The notes: generated by a model not told the origin, from the sequence alone. Numbered from the stretch's first letter, positions 7,590 through 15,784 are shown. The stretch is 64,000 nucleotides of DNA from [Mycobacterium] manitobense (GCF_025821665.1 NZ_JACKSJ010000016.1:46455-110454), one strand, 5' to 3'. Numbers and translations: made by a program.

Positions 7590-8660
7590 ATGACCATCAG
7601 AGTCGCGCAGATCGGCACCGGCAACGTCGGCGGCCATGCGCTCACCCAACTGATCACCGACCCGCGGTTCGAGCTGGCCGGCGTGTGGGTGTCGTCAGAG
7701 GCCAAGGCGGGCAAGGACGCCGCCGAACTGGTCGGGCTGGCCGACGCCACCGGGGTGCTCACCACGAACGACCTCGACGAGATCCTCGCCGCCAAGCCGG
7801 ATTGCGCGGTCTACACGGCGATGGCCGACAACCGGCTTCCCGAGGCGCTCGAGGACTACCGGCGCATCCTGTCCGCCGGCGTGAACGTCGTCGGCAGCGG
7901 CCCGGTGTTCCTCCAATACCCGTGGCAGGTGCTGCCGCCCGAACTCGTCGACCCGATCGAGACGGCCACCCGCGAGGGCGGCTCGAGCCTGTTCGTCAAC
8001 GGCATCGATCCCGGATTCGCCAACGACCTGCTCCCCCTTGCGCTGGCCGGCACCTGCCAGAGCATCGAGCAGGTGCGCTGCATGGAGATCATCAACTACG
8101 ACACCTACGACAGCGCCACGGTGATGTTCGATGTGATGGGCTTCGGGAAGGCGCTCGACGACCTGCCGATGCTGCTGCAGCCCGGGGTGCTCAGCCTGGC
8201 GTGGGGGTCAGTCGTCCGGCAGCTCGCTGCGGGTATCGGCATCGAACTCGACGAGGTCAACGAGACCTATGAGCGCGTGCCCGCGCCGGATGATTTCGAC
8301 ATCGCCTCCGGCCACATCGCGAAGGGCACCGCCGCGGCGTTGCGGTTCGAGGTGCGGGGCATCAAGAACGGTGAGGTGGCCGTCGTGCTCGAACACGTCA
8401 CCCGACTGCGCGACGACCTCTGCCCCGAATGGCCACAGCCGGCACAGGAGGGTGGGTCGTACCGCATCGAGATCACCGGCGAGCCGACGTACGCGCTCGA
8501 CCTCTGTTTGAGCAGCCCGAACGGCGACCACAATCACGCCGGTCTGGTCGCCACCGCCGCCCGGATCGTGAACGCGATACCCGACGTCGTGGCCGCCGTG
8601 CCCGGCATCAGGACGACGCTCGACTTGCCTCTCAGTACCTGGAAAACCGCTGTACGCTGA
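7590..8660 (+). CDS. Dihydrodipicolinate-reductase-like NAD(P)-binding protein
   Basis: The 356-residue protein begins with a Rossmann fold (RVAQIGTGNVGGHAL) and shares the layout of the DapB-like/amino-acid-dehydrogenase-like family. That includes a conserved NGIDPGFANDLLP segment in mid-protein. It is not the lysine-pathway DapB, which is about 245-270 residues long. It is in an operon with the KstR-boxed SDR (10-nt gap), so the two probably act on related substrates. The substrate is unknown. The matching mycobacterial protein, as I recall it, is Rv0926c. Confidence 0.75.
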   Translation: MTIRVAQIGTGNVGGHALTQLITDPRFELAGVWVSSEAKAGKDAAELVGLADATGVLTTNDLDEILAAKPDCAVYTAMADNRLPEALEDYRRILSAGVNVVGSGPVFLQYPWQVLPPELVDPIETATREGGSSLFVNGIDPGFANDLLPLALAGTCQSIEQVRCMEIINYDTYDSATVMFDVMGFGKALDDLPMLLQPGVLSLAWGSVVRQLAAGIGIELDEVNETYERVPAPDDFDIASGHIAKGTAAALRFEVRGIKNGEVAVVLEHVTRLRDDLCPEWPQPAQEGGSYRIEITGEPTYALDLCLSSPNGDHNHAGLVATAARIVNAIPDVVAAVPGIRTTLDLPLSTWKTAVR

Positions 8661-8702
8661 CGGAACCCACTCGGGGATCACCGAACAAGAAAGAGCGCGC
8701 AC

Positions 8703-8960
8703 ATGAGGACCACCCTCCGCTATCTCACACCGCTGCTCGCCGCAGGCGGTGCCGCCGTGGCCATCCTGGCCGCACCAGCCGCGGGTGCCGCGCCCGGCCT
8801 TCCGCAGTGCGTCAACACCGGTGGCTCAGCGGCTCTGGGCGGCTCGTCGACCCTGTGCGAGTCACCGGGCAACGCACAGCTCAATGCCACGCCGCCCGTC
8901 TATGCCTACCCGTGGTCCGACGAGTACTACGGCCCGGCGATGATGATCGGCGGTTGGTAG
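8703..8960 (+). CDS. Small secreted protein of unknown function
   Basis: The 85-residue protein has a clear Sec signal peptide (MRTTLRYLTPLLAAGGAAVAILAAPAAGAAP) with probable cleavage near residue 30. The mature chain is about 55 residues with two cysteines that may form a disulphide, ending in a Tyr/Gly/Trp-rich segment. It begins 42 nt after the DapB-like gene and is followed by a hairpin terminator. I do not recognise a domain. Small secreted two-cysteine proteins of this type are common in mycobacteria. Confidence 0.7.
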   Translation: MRTTLRYLTPLLAAGGAAVAILAAPAAGAAPGLPQCVNTGGSAALGGSSTLCESPGNAQLNATPPVYAYPWSDEYYGPAMMIGGW

Positions 8961-8975
8961 CAGCACGAACCATGG

Positions 8976-9005
8976 CCGACCGGCGGCTTGAACGCCGGCG
9001 GTCGG
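8976..9005 (+). terminator. Hairpin terminator after the small secreted protein gene
   Basis: Arms of 12 nt (8976-8987 and 8994-9005, starting CCGACCG) pair with one mismatch around a TTGAAC loop. The hairpin starts 16 nt after the stop codon of the secreted protein and precedes the mntH promoter. No U-tract is seen. Confidence 0.6.
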
Positions 9006-9039
9006 GGTATCGGCGTCGAAGCGATGCGGGTGCCCTGGC

Positions 9040-9069
9040 TTGACGGCCAGGTTTCGGTTAACCTAACTT
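9040..9069 (+). promoter_or_regulatory. mntH promoter with overlapping DtxR-family (MntR/IdeR-like) box
   Basis: TTGACG (9040-9045), an 18-nt spacer and TAACTT (9064-9069) form a candidate promoter. The dyad TTCGGTT-AACCTAA (9053-9066), with a single mismatch, covers the spacer and the start of the -10. It resembles the inverted TTAGGTTA-type boxes bound by DtxR-family metalloregulators in actinobacteria. Its place ahead of an Nramp manganese transporter favours MntR-type repression by metal, though IdeR cannot be excluded. Confidence 0.55.
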
Positions 9070-9106
9070 TTCTATTCGCATTGCCGGATAGAGAAGGGGT
9101 TCGTGG

Positions 9107-10333
9107 GTGCTGCGAGACACCGCCACGCCGCTGAAGCCGGGATTCCTGCTGCTCGGCCCGGCCTTCGTGGCCGCGATCGCCTACGTCGACCCCGGCAACG
9201 TCGCCGCCAACGTCAGCGCGGGCGCGCAGTACGGCTTCCTGCTGGTCTGGGTGATCCTGCTCGCCAACGTGATGGCGGGCCTTGTGCAGTACCTGTCGGC
9301 GAAACTCGGACTCGTCACCGGCCGGACGCTGCCCGAGGCGGTCGCCGACAACACCCGCACCCCGACCCGCATCGCATACTGGCTGCAGGCAGAACTCGTC
9401 GCGATGGCCACCGATCTCGCCGAGGTGGTCGGCGGTGCGATCGCTCTCTACCTGTTGTTCGACCTGCCGCTGCTGGTGGGCGGCGTGATCACCGGTGTGG
9501 TGTCACTGCTGCTGCTGGCGGTGCAGAATCGCCGCGGTCAGCAGGTGTTCGAACGGGTCATCAGCGGTCTGTTGCTCGTCATCGCGATCGGATTCCTCAC
9601 CAGCCTTTTCGTCGAGGCACCCGCGGCGAGTGACGTTGTGGGCGGCCTGATTCCACGGTTCGACGGCGCGGAGAGCGTGCTGCTGGCCACCGCGATGCTG
9701 GGCGCGACGGTGATGCCGCACGCGGTGTACCTGCACTCCGGTCTGGCCCGCGACCGGCACGGCCGCCCGGACGCCGGCGCACCGCGCCGCCGGATGCTGC
9801 GCATCACCCGTGTGGACGTCGCGCTGGCGATGCTCGTCGCGGGCGCGGTCAACCTCGCCATGCTGCTGGTCGCGGCCACCAACCTGCAGGGCATGGAGAA
9901 CACCGACTCGATCGAGGGCGCCTATGCCGCCGTGCAGAACTCGCTCGGCCAGACGGTCGCGCTGTTCTTCGCGGTCGGCCTGCTCGCCTCCGGGCTGGCA
10001 TCGTCGTCGGTCGGCGCCTACGCGGGCGCCATGATCATGCAGGGCCTGCTGCGCCGCTCCTATCCCCTGCTGCTGCGCCGTCTGGTCACCCTCGTCCCGG
10101 CGCTCGCCATCCTGGCGATCGGCATCGATCCCAGCCGCGCCCTGGTGGTGTCGCAGGTCGTGCTGTCGTTCGGCATCCCGTTCGCGCTGATCCCGTTGAT
10201 TCGCCTGACCGCGGACCGGACGCTGATGGGCGACGACGCCAACCACCGGGTGACCACCACACTCGGGTGGCTGGTCGCCGTGCTGATCAGCGTGCTCAAC
10301 GTGGTGCTGATCTACCTGACCGTCCGAGGCTGA
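9107..10333 (+). CDS. mntH: Nramp-family divalent metal (manganese) transporter
   Basis: The 408-residue integral membrane protein has about 11 helices. It carries both Nramp metal-site signatures: DPGNVAANVSAG in helix 1 (around residues 28-39) and MPHAVYLHSG in helix 6. The family imports Mn(II) or Fe(II) with protons. The GTG start at 9107 gives the N-terminus MLRDTATPLKPGFLLLGPAF; a GTG at 9103 is in a different frame. The metal-regulator-like box upstream predicts induction when manganese is scarce. The gene stands alone as a transcription unit. Confidence 0.93.
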   Translation: MLRDTATPLKPGFLLLGPAFVAAIAYVDPGNVAANVSAGAQYGFLLVWVILLANVMAGLVQYLSAKLGLVTGRTLPEAVADNTRTPTRIAYWLQAELVAMATDLAEVVGGAIALYLLFDLPLLVGGVITGVVSLLLLAVQNRRGQQVFERVISGLLLVIAIGFLTSLFVEAPAASDVVGGLIPRFDGAESVLLATAMLGATVMPHAVYLHSGLARDRHGRPDAGAPRRRMLRITRVDVALAMLVAGAVNLAMLLVAATNLQGMENTDSIEGAYAAVQNSLGQTVALFFAVGLLASGLASSSVGAYAGAMIMQGLLRRSYPLLLRRLVTLVPALAILAIGIDPSRALVVSQVVLSFGIPFALIPLIRLTADRTLMGDDANHRVTTTLGWLVAVLISVLNVVLIYLTVRG

Positions 10334-10335
10334 CC

Positions 10336-10443
10336 TCAGGGCTTCCTGGCGAGCTGGTACTGCACATTTGCGGGCATCGACGGGCGTCCCACCTCGGACG
10401 GCGGTCGGCGTTCCTCGCGGTAAAGTCGTGAATCAGTGCTCAT
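10336..10443 (-). CDS. Possible 35-residue small ORF (tentative)
   Basis: This minus-strand frame of 35 codons fills the gap between two plus-strand genes. It begins at an ATG at 10443 and ends MPANVQYQLARKP. Third positions are mostly G or C, as expected for coding DNA here, but the frame is short. There is no convincing ribosome-binding site (AGTGGTGTGG before the ATG). It may be chance. No homology is recognised. Confidence 0.2.
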   Translation of the reverse strand: MSTDSRLYREERRPPSEVGRPSMPANVQYQLARKP

Positions 10444-10464
10444 CCACACCACTGTCAGAGGCTG

Positions 10465-11535
10465 ATGCGTCCCGCTCACACCTACTTCGCGTACGGGTCC
10501 AACCTGTGCGTGCGGCAGATGGCGCAGCGATGCCCGGGCGCCGTCGACCCGCGGCCGGCGATGCTGGCCGACCACGACTGGCTGATCAACGAACGCGGCG
10601 TGGCCACGGTCGAACCGTTCGACGGCTCACAGGTGCACGGAGTGCTGTGGCGGCTCACCGACCACGACCTGGCCACGCTCGACAGCGCCGAGGGCGTCCC
10701 CGTGCGCTACCGCCGCGACCGGATGACGGTGCACACCGATGACGGGCCGGCCGACGCGTGGGTGTACATCGACCACCGGGTCGAACCGGGCCCGCCGCGG
10801 CCCGGCTATCTCGAGCGCATCATCGACGGCGCCGAGCATCACGGGCTGCCGCACCGCTGGGTCGAATTCCTCCGCCGGTGGGATCCGGCGCACTGGCCTA
10901 ACCGTTCGGGTACTACGAACGACGAAGGCCCGCAAACGCTTTCCGAGCTGCTCGCCGACCGCGCCGTCGTCGAGGACAGCACGCTGCGATCGCGCTTCGG
11001 GTTCCTCGCCATCCACGGCGGCGGTCTTGAGCAGATGACCGACGTCATCGCCGAGCGCGCCGCCGACGCCGCAGGCGCGTCGGTGTACGTGGTGCGCCAC
11101 CCCGACCACTACCCGCACCACCTGCCGTCCGCGCGCTACCTCGCCGCACAGTCCCCGCGCCTCGCCGAGTTCCTCGACCACGTCGAGGTCGCGGTGTCGC
11201 TGCACGGATACGGCCGCATCGGCCGCAGCACCCAGTTGCTGGCCGGCGGGCGCAACCGCGCGCTGGCCGACCATCTGGCCGAGCACGTCGAGGTGCCCGG
11301 CTACCAGGTCGTCACCGACCTCGACGCAATTCCGCGGGAGCTGCGGGGGCTGCACCCGGACAACCCGGTCAACAGGGTGCGCGCGGGCGGTGCCCAGCTC
11401 GAACTGACACCGCGGGTGCGGGGCCTGAGCCCCCGCAGCCCGCTGCCGGGCGACGACGGCCTGTCCCCGGCGACGTCGGCCCTGGTGCAGGGGCTGGTCG
11501 CGGCCGCACGGAGCTGGCAGCCACCCGCTCCGTAG
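10465..11535 (+). CDS. Fusion: gamma-glutamylcyclotransferase domain + poly-gamma-glutamate hydrolase domain
   Basis: The 356-residue protein joins two enzyme folds. Residues 1-110 look like a gamma-glutamylcyclotransferase/AIG2-like domain, with the YFAYGSNL substrate loop and an acidic E76 in DSAEGVPVRY at the expected catalytic position. Residues about 158-320 resemble the zinc-dependent poly-gamma-glutamate hydrolase family: HGGGLE (H184-E189), SLHGYG (H247) and QLELTPRVRG (E313) are in the family order. A polar linker joins them. The first type releases 5-oxoproline from gamma-glutamyl amines; the second cleaves gamma-glutamyl chains. A joint role in trimming gamma-glutamyl polymers or tails is inference. 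No signal peptide, so cytoplasmic. Confidence 0.75.
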   Translation: MRPAHTYFAYGSNLCVRQMAQRCPGAVDPRPAMLADHDWLINERGVATVEPFDGSQVHGVLWRLTDHDLATLDSAEGVPVRYRRDRMTVHTDDGPADAWVYIDHRVEPGPPRPGYLERIIDGAEHHGLPHRWVEFLRRWDPAHWPNRSGTTNDEGPQTLSELLADRAVVEDSTLRSRFGFLAIHGGGLEQMTDVIAERAADAAGASVYVVRHPDHYPHHLPSARYLAAQSPRLAEFLDHVEVAVSLHGYGRIGRSTQLLAGGRNRALADHLAEHVEVPGYQVVTDLDAIPRELRGLHPDNPVNRVRAGGAQLELTPRVRGLSPRSPLPGDDGLSPATSALVQGLVAAARSWQPPAP

Positions 11536-11599
11536 CGGCGACGGGGATCACATCCACGCCCGCGGCCATCCGTGCGCGCGGCGACTCCGAATACCGGGT

Positions 11600-12403
11600 G
11601 TGGAAAGTTCATGCATCGCGCAGGCCCCTGCGCTGTACCGGACCCGGGTGACGCATCTGCGCCGTTCACCGGTGCACCACTACTTCGAGAACAGTGGTTA
11701 CTCCTGGTACGTCGACGTCGACGACCTGCCGCGGCTGCCGCGCTGGCTGCGGCCGTTCGCGCGGTTCGAGGCCGAGGACCATTTCACCGGCGGCCCCAAC
11801 GAGTCACTGCGGCACCGCATCGACAGGTTCCTGGCCGAGCGCGACATCGACCTGCGCGGCGGCCGCATCACCGCGCTGCTGCAGGCCCGGGTGCTCGGCT
11901 ACGTGTACAACCCGCTGTCGCTGTACTGGTGCCACGACGCCGACGGCACCCTGCGCCACGTCATCGCCGAGGTGCACAACACCCACGGTGAGCGGCACGC
12001 CTACCTGCTGCCGCCGTCGGGCGAGCAGCCCGTCATGGTGCGCAAGCGGATCTACGCCTCGGCCTTCAACGGGGTCGACGGCTACTACCTGGTGCGCGCA
12101 CCGCGGCCGGCCGAGGCCGTCGACGTGTCGATCTCCCTGCACCGCGACCAGCACCCGGCATTCGTGGCCACCCTGCGCGGCACGCGGCGATCCGCAGGCC
12201 CGGCCCAGGTGCTGTGGATGCAGCTGACGGCGCCCGCGGCGCCGCTGATGGGCCGCTGGAGCATGAAGGTGCAGGGCGCCCTGCTGTGGCTGCGGCGGGT
12301 GCCGGTGGTGCCGCGCCATGCCGAAGGATGCCCGGTGACGCATGAAACCGATTCGCCCGCAACGCCTCTGATCGCACGCGAGTCCAGATCGCAATTATTA
12401 TGA
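11600..12403 (+). CDS. DUF1365 family protein
   Basis: The 267-residue protein shows DUF1365 features: ALYRTRVTHLRRSPVHHYF at the N-terminus, LGYVYNPLSLYWCHDADG and EVHNTHGERHAYLL in the middle. DUF1365 proteins usually accompany FAD-dependent amine-oxidase-like and cyclopropane-fatty-acid-synthase-like proteins. In M. tuberculosis I recall a DUF1365 gene (Rv0448c) a few genes from sigK with such partners. Here it directly precedes sigK and its stop overlaps an upstream sigK ATG, but the usual partners are missing. The GTG start at 11600 is tentative. The molecular function is unknown. Confidence 0.82.
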   Translation: MESSCIAQAPALYRTRVTHLRRSPVHHYFENSGYSWYVDVDDLPRLPRWLRPFARFEAEDHFTGGPNESLRHRIDRFLAERDIDLRGGRITALLQARVLGYVYNPLSLYWCHDADGTLRHVIAEVHNTHGERHAYLLPPSGEQPVMVRKRIYASAFNGVDGYYLVRAPRPAEAVDVSISLHRDQHPAFVATLRGTRRSAGPAQVLWMQLTAPAAPLMGRWSMKVQGALLWLRRVPVVPRHAEGCPVTHETDSPATPLIARESRSQLL

Positions 12404-12435
12404 CGTTGCTGCTGTGTCCGGTTAGGCTACCGCTC

Positions 12436-12981
12436 GTGACCACCGACCTCGACGATTTGCTGCGTCGGGTCGCACAGCGGGACGCCGACGCGTTCGCCAC
12501 GTTCTACGACCAGACCCGCTCCCGCGTGTTCGGCATGGTCACCCGAGTGCTGCGCGACCCCGGTTACAGCGAAGAGACCACGCAGGACGTCTACCTGCAG
12601 GTCTGGCGGTCGGCCGGTAACTACGACCCGACCGCCGGCTCTCCCCTGGCGTGGCTGCTCACCCTCGCGCACCGCCGCGCCGTCGACCGGGTGCGCTCCG
12701 AGCAGGCGGGCTCCGTGCGCGAATCGCGCTACGGCGCGGCCACCGTCGAGCCGCCCGTCGACCACGTCGCCGAGGCCGCGATCAACCACGACGAGCGCCG
12801 CCGGGTGACCGCCTGCCTGGACTCGCTCACCGAGGTGCAGCGCGAGGCGATCCAGCTGGCCTACTACGACGGGATGACCTACGTCCAGGTCTCCGAGCGG
12901 CTGTCGGCGAACCTGGCCACCATCAAGTCACGGATGCGTGATGCCATCCGCGGACTGCGTCGCTGCCTGGGGGTCTCATGA
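12436..12981 (+). CDS. sigK: ECF RNA polymerase sigma factor SigK
   Basis: The ECF sigma factor has region 2 (FATFYDQTRSRVFGMVTRVL ... DVYLQVWRSA) and region 4 (LTEVQREAIQLAYYDGMTYVQVSERL ... TIKSRMRDAIR). The sequence, and a membrane anti-sigma gene overlapping by 4 nt, identify it as SigK. An in-frame ATG at 12400 gives 193 residues. The GTG at 12436 (181 residues) is preferred because TAGGCT at 12423-12428 is a plausible -10 for a leaderless start 7 nt downstream. In mycobacteria SigK drives a small regulon including secreted antigens (Mpt70/Mpt83 type) and is held inactive by RskA. Confidence 0.9.
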   Translation: MTTDLDDLLRRVAQRDADAFATFYDQTRSRVFGMVTRVLRDPGYSEETTQDVYLQVWRSAGNYDPTAGSPLAWLLTLAHRRAVDRVRSEQAGSVRESRYGAATVEPPVDHVAEAAINHDERRRVTACLDSLTEVQREAIQLAYYDGMTYVQVSERLSANLATIKSRMRDAIRGLRRCLGVS

Positions 12982-13685
12982 CCGGGCCGGTGGAAGACGA
13001 CCTGATCGAGCTCGCGACTCCGTATGCGCTGCACGCGATTCCCGAGTCCGACCTCGACGACATCGAGCGGCGCCTTGCCGACGCCCCGGCAGAGGTGGTG
13101 CGCGCCTTCGACGACGAGGTGCGCGCCGTGCGGGAGACCATGGCGATCCTCTCGGCAGGCACGGCGGTCGACCCGCCGGATCAGCTGCGCGACCGCGTGC
13201 TCGGCGTCGTCGCCGACGACCCGGTACGCCAACTGCGGCCGAGGCGGTGGCAGAAGGCGGTGCTCGCCGCGGCCGCGGTGCTCGTGGTCGGACTCGGCGC
13301 GCTCGGGGTGGGCTACGCACTGCGGCCCGCGCCCACGCCGTCCACCGCCGAGCAGGTGTTCGCCGCGCCGGACGTGCGCACGGTGTCGGGTCCGATCCCG
13401 ACCGGCGGCACGGCGACATTGGTGTTCTCGCGGGACCGCAACGCCGGCGTGCTGGTGATGAACAACGTCGCGCCGCCCGAACAGGGCACGGTGTACCAGA
13501 TGTGGCTGGTCGGGTCGGAGGGCGCGGAGTCGGCGGGCACCATGGACGCCAAGGCCGTGGCCCCGTCCACCACCGCGGTGCTGCCCGATCTCGGGGACTC
13601 GAACGCGCTGGCCTTCACGGTGGAACCGGGCTCGGGCTCACAGGCGCCGACCACACCTGTGTTCGCCGAACTGCCGCTGGTCTAA
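12978..13685 (+). CDS. rskA: Anti-sigma-K factor RskA
   Basis: The 235-residue membrane protein has an N-terminal cytoplasmic sigma-binding domain (LIELATPYALHAIPESDLDDIERRL, residues about 9-100). One membrane helix follows at about 92-115, then an extracytoplasmic anti-sigma-K domain (GTVYQMWLVGSEGAESAG). Such proteins sequester the sigma factor until regulated intramembrane proteolysis. The 4-nt ATGA overlap with sigK supports coupled synthesis. Its stop overlaps the stop of the convergent ligase gene. Confidence 0.92.
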   Translation: MTGPVEDDLIELATPYALHAIPESDLDDIERRLADAPAEVVRAFDDEVRAVRETMAILSAGTAVDPPDQLRDRVLGVVADDPVRQLRPRRWQKAVLAAAAVLVVGLGALGVGYALRPAPTPSTAEQVFAAPDVRTVSGPIPTGGTATLVFSRDRNAGVLVMNNVAPPEQGTVYQMWLVGSEGAESAGTMDAKAVAPSTTAVLPDLGDSNALAFTVEPGSGSQAPTTPVFAELPLV

Positions 13686-14782
13686 CAGCCCGACAGCGTC
13701 GCCGTCGCCGCCTCGTCGATGACGTCGGCCACCTCGTGGCGCCGCTGCCACGCGGCCCGCTGGCGCATGGCGCCGTTGCCCTGCTCGGCGATGCGGTCGA
13801 GTTCGGCCCGCACCAGCTCCTCGTCGCCGACGGCACGCAGTGCGGGCGTGATCCGGTCGACGAAGGCCCGCAGCAGGTCGACGGCGGGCGCCGGTGAGTG
13901 GGCGTCGAACAGGTCGACGGCCTGCCCGTCGAGGCCGTCGCGTGCCGACTTCCAGTACGCCGCGGCCAGGGCGTGCGGGGAGATGCGGGGCAGGCCGGCG
14001 CCGCTGCGCTCGTCGTCGAGTGCCGTCATCACCGCACCGCGGGTCAGCGCGGCCAGCAGGACCGTCTCGGCGACGGTGGCGGGCACGTCGGACACCCGCA
14101 CCTCGACGGTCGGGAAGTTCGCCGATGGCCGGACGTCCCAATAGACCATGCCGTCGTCGAGCATCGCGCCGGCGTTCTGCATCATCTGCACCACCGCGTC
14201 GTACTCGTCGACCGACTCGAAGTGTGGGGGCGGGCCGGCGCTGGGCCACCGCGACCACAGCACCTGTCGCCAGCTCGCGTGCCCGCTGTCGGCGTTGCGG
14301 TAGATCGCCGAGTTGGCGGTCAGGGCGAGCAGCAGCGGCAGCCACGGCCGCAGCCGGTTGCTCACCCGGACCGCCGCCTCGCGGGTGGGCACCGCGACGT
14401 GCACGTGGCAGCCGCAGATGCCCTGTTCGTGGGCGATCATCCCGAAGGTGTCGGCAATCCTGCGGTAGCGCGGCGAGTCGGTGATCGGGAAGTGGTGCGG
14501 CACGGTGGGCGGCAGACCGACGGCGAGCAGCCGGGCGCCCGCGGCGTCGGCGGCGCGTCCGGCGATCCGCCGTAGCCGGGTCAGCTGCTCGTGCAGTTCG
14601 GCGGTGCTGCCCGCCACGTCGGTGGCTGTCTCGACCTGGCAGGAGGTCAGCTCGAGCTGGAGGTCGACGCCGTCGGCGGCGGCGAGTTCGGCGACGCGGC
14701 GGTTGTGCGGCACCGGTTCGCCCGAGTCCGGGTCGATGAGGAGGAACTCCTCCTCGACGCCCACGGTGGGATGGCTGGACAT
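13682..14782 (-). CDS. YbdK-type carboxylate-amine ligase (glutamate-cysteine ligase family 2)
   Basis: The 366-residue enzyme starts MSSHPTVGVEEEFLLIDPDSGEP, the typical N-terminus of GCS2/YbdK ligases. It contains CGCHVHVAVPTREAAVRVSNRLRPWLP, the family's signature segment with conserved histidines and arginines. The fold joins a carboxylate to an amine at ATP cost; YbdK proteins have weak glutamate-cysteine ligase activity in vitro. A longer frame to 14995 would extend into the upstream region, so the start at 14782 is preferred. Mycobacteria lack glutathione, so a true glutathione role is unlikely and the product is unknown. I recall an M. tuberculosis counterpart at Rv0433. Confidence 0.88.
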   Translation of the reverse strand: MSSHPTVGVEEEFLLIDPDSGEPVPHNRRVAELAAADGVDLQLELTSCQVETATDVAGSTAELHEQLTRLRRIAGRAADAAGARLLAVGLPPTVPHHFPITDSPRYRRIADTFGMIAHEQGICGCHVHVAVPTREAAVRVSNRLRPWLPLLLALTANSAIYRNADSGHASWRQVLWSRWPSAGPPPHFESVDEYDAVVQMMQNAGAMLDDGMVYWDVRPSANFPTVEVRVSDVPATVAETVLLAALTRGAVMTALDDERSGAGLPRISPHALAAAYWKSARDGLDGQAVDLFDAHSPAPAVDLLRAFVDRITPALRAVGDEELVRAELDRIAEQGNGAMRQRAAWQRRHEVADVIDEAATATLSGC

Positions 14783-14959
14783 CGGGCCTGCAGACTCTCT
14801 CGAAATATTGATCCGGCCCGCCGGGGTACTCACAACGGGCCGGATCTGGTGGTGGTTCGTAGGGGTCCGCACCGCGGTGAGGCGAACCGTGCGGATCATT
14901 TGTGCCCACTTCCCGCGAGGGTCAAACATCGAAATCGGGCGACCTCCTACGATCGACTG

Positions 14960-15784
14960 ATGCCGCGGGATCTTCGGTTCGGACTCGGTCTGCACGCCGC
15001 CCGTTCACTGACGAAAGTGCAGGACACCGCGCGGCGAGCCGAGGAGCTCGGCTTCGACGTACTGCACGTGCCCGACCATCTGGGCGCCCCTGCTCCGTTC
15101 CCTGCGCTGATGGCGGCCGCGGCGGCCACCCGAACGCTGCGGCTGGGGACGTTCGTGCTCAACGCCGGCTTCTACCGGCCCGCGCTGCTGGCCCGCGACG
15201 TCGCGGCGCTGCACGACCTCAGCGGCGGGCGGTTCGAGGCCGGCCTGGGCACCGGGTACGTGCGGGAGGAGTTCGAGGCCGCCGAGCTGCCGTACCCGAG
15301 CGCGGGCGAACGCGTCGACCACCTGGCGCACGTCACCGGATATCTGCGCGAACACCTGCCGAGCGTGCCGATCCTCATCGCCGGCAACGGCGACCGGGTG
15401 CTCACCCTGGCTGCCCGCAGGGCCGACATCATCGGGCTGACCGGTGGTGACCGTCCGGCGTCCGGCGACGAGGACCCGCTCGCCGAGCGGATCGCGTTCG
15501 TCCGGGCCGCTGCCGGTGACCGGTTCGCCGAGCTGGAACTCAACCTCGCCGTGACGGCGATGCCGGTCGACGGCTCCGGCATGCCCGACCTGTCGATTCC
15601 GCGGCACTTCCTGCCCGGGTTGACCGATGAGCAGCTGCTGCGCCATCCCGGCACGCTGGCCGGGTCGACGCGCGACATGGCCGACCGCATCCGCGGCTAC
15701 CGCGACGACTACGGCGTCTCCTACATCATCGTGCAGGCGCCGCACGCCGACGCGTTCGCGAAGGTGATCGCCGAACTGCGCTAG
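14960..15784 (+). CDS. LLM-class F420-dependent oxidoreductase
   Basis: The 274-residue luciferase-like TIM-barrel protein has RFGLGLHAARSLTKVQDTARRAEELGFDVLHVPDHLG at its N-terminus and GGRFEAGLGTGYVREEFEAAE in the middle, both typical of mycobacterial F420-dependent oxidoreductases. The start at 14960 is favoured over an upstream extension to 14591, which overlaps the divergent ligase gene. TACGAT at 14948-14953 could be a -10 with transcription starting at the ATG. The substrate is unknown. Its stop shares bases with the convergent oxidase-subunit gene. Confidence 0.88.
   Translation: MPRDLRFGLGLHAARSLTKVQDTARRAEELGFDVLHVPDHLGAPAPFPALMAAAAATRTLRLGTFVLNAGFYRPALLARDVAALHDLSGGRFEAGLGTGYVREEFEAAELPYPSAGERVDHLAHVTGYLREHLPSVPILIAGNGDRVLTLAARRADIIGLTGGDRPASGDEDPLAERIAFVRAAAGDRFAELELNLAVTAMPVDGSGMPDLSIPRHFLPGLTDEQLLRHPGTLAGSTRDMADRIRGYRDDYGVSYIIVQAPHADAFAKVIAELR

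Noticed and set aside
13638..14909. A 423-codon minus-strand frame overlapping the carboxylate-amine ligase
   Set aside because: It is a different frame of the same strand with an Arg-rich nonsense translation; the GCS2 motifs are in the other frame.
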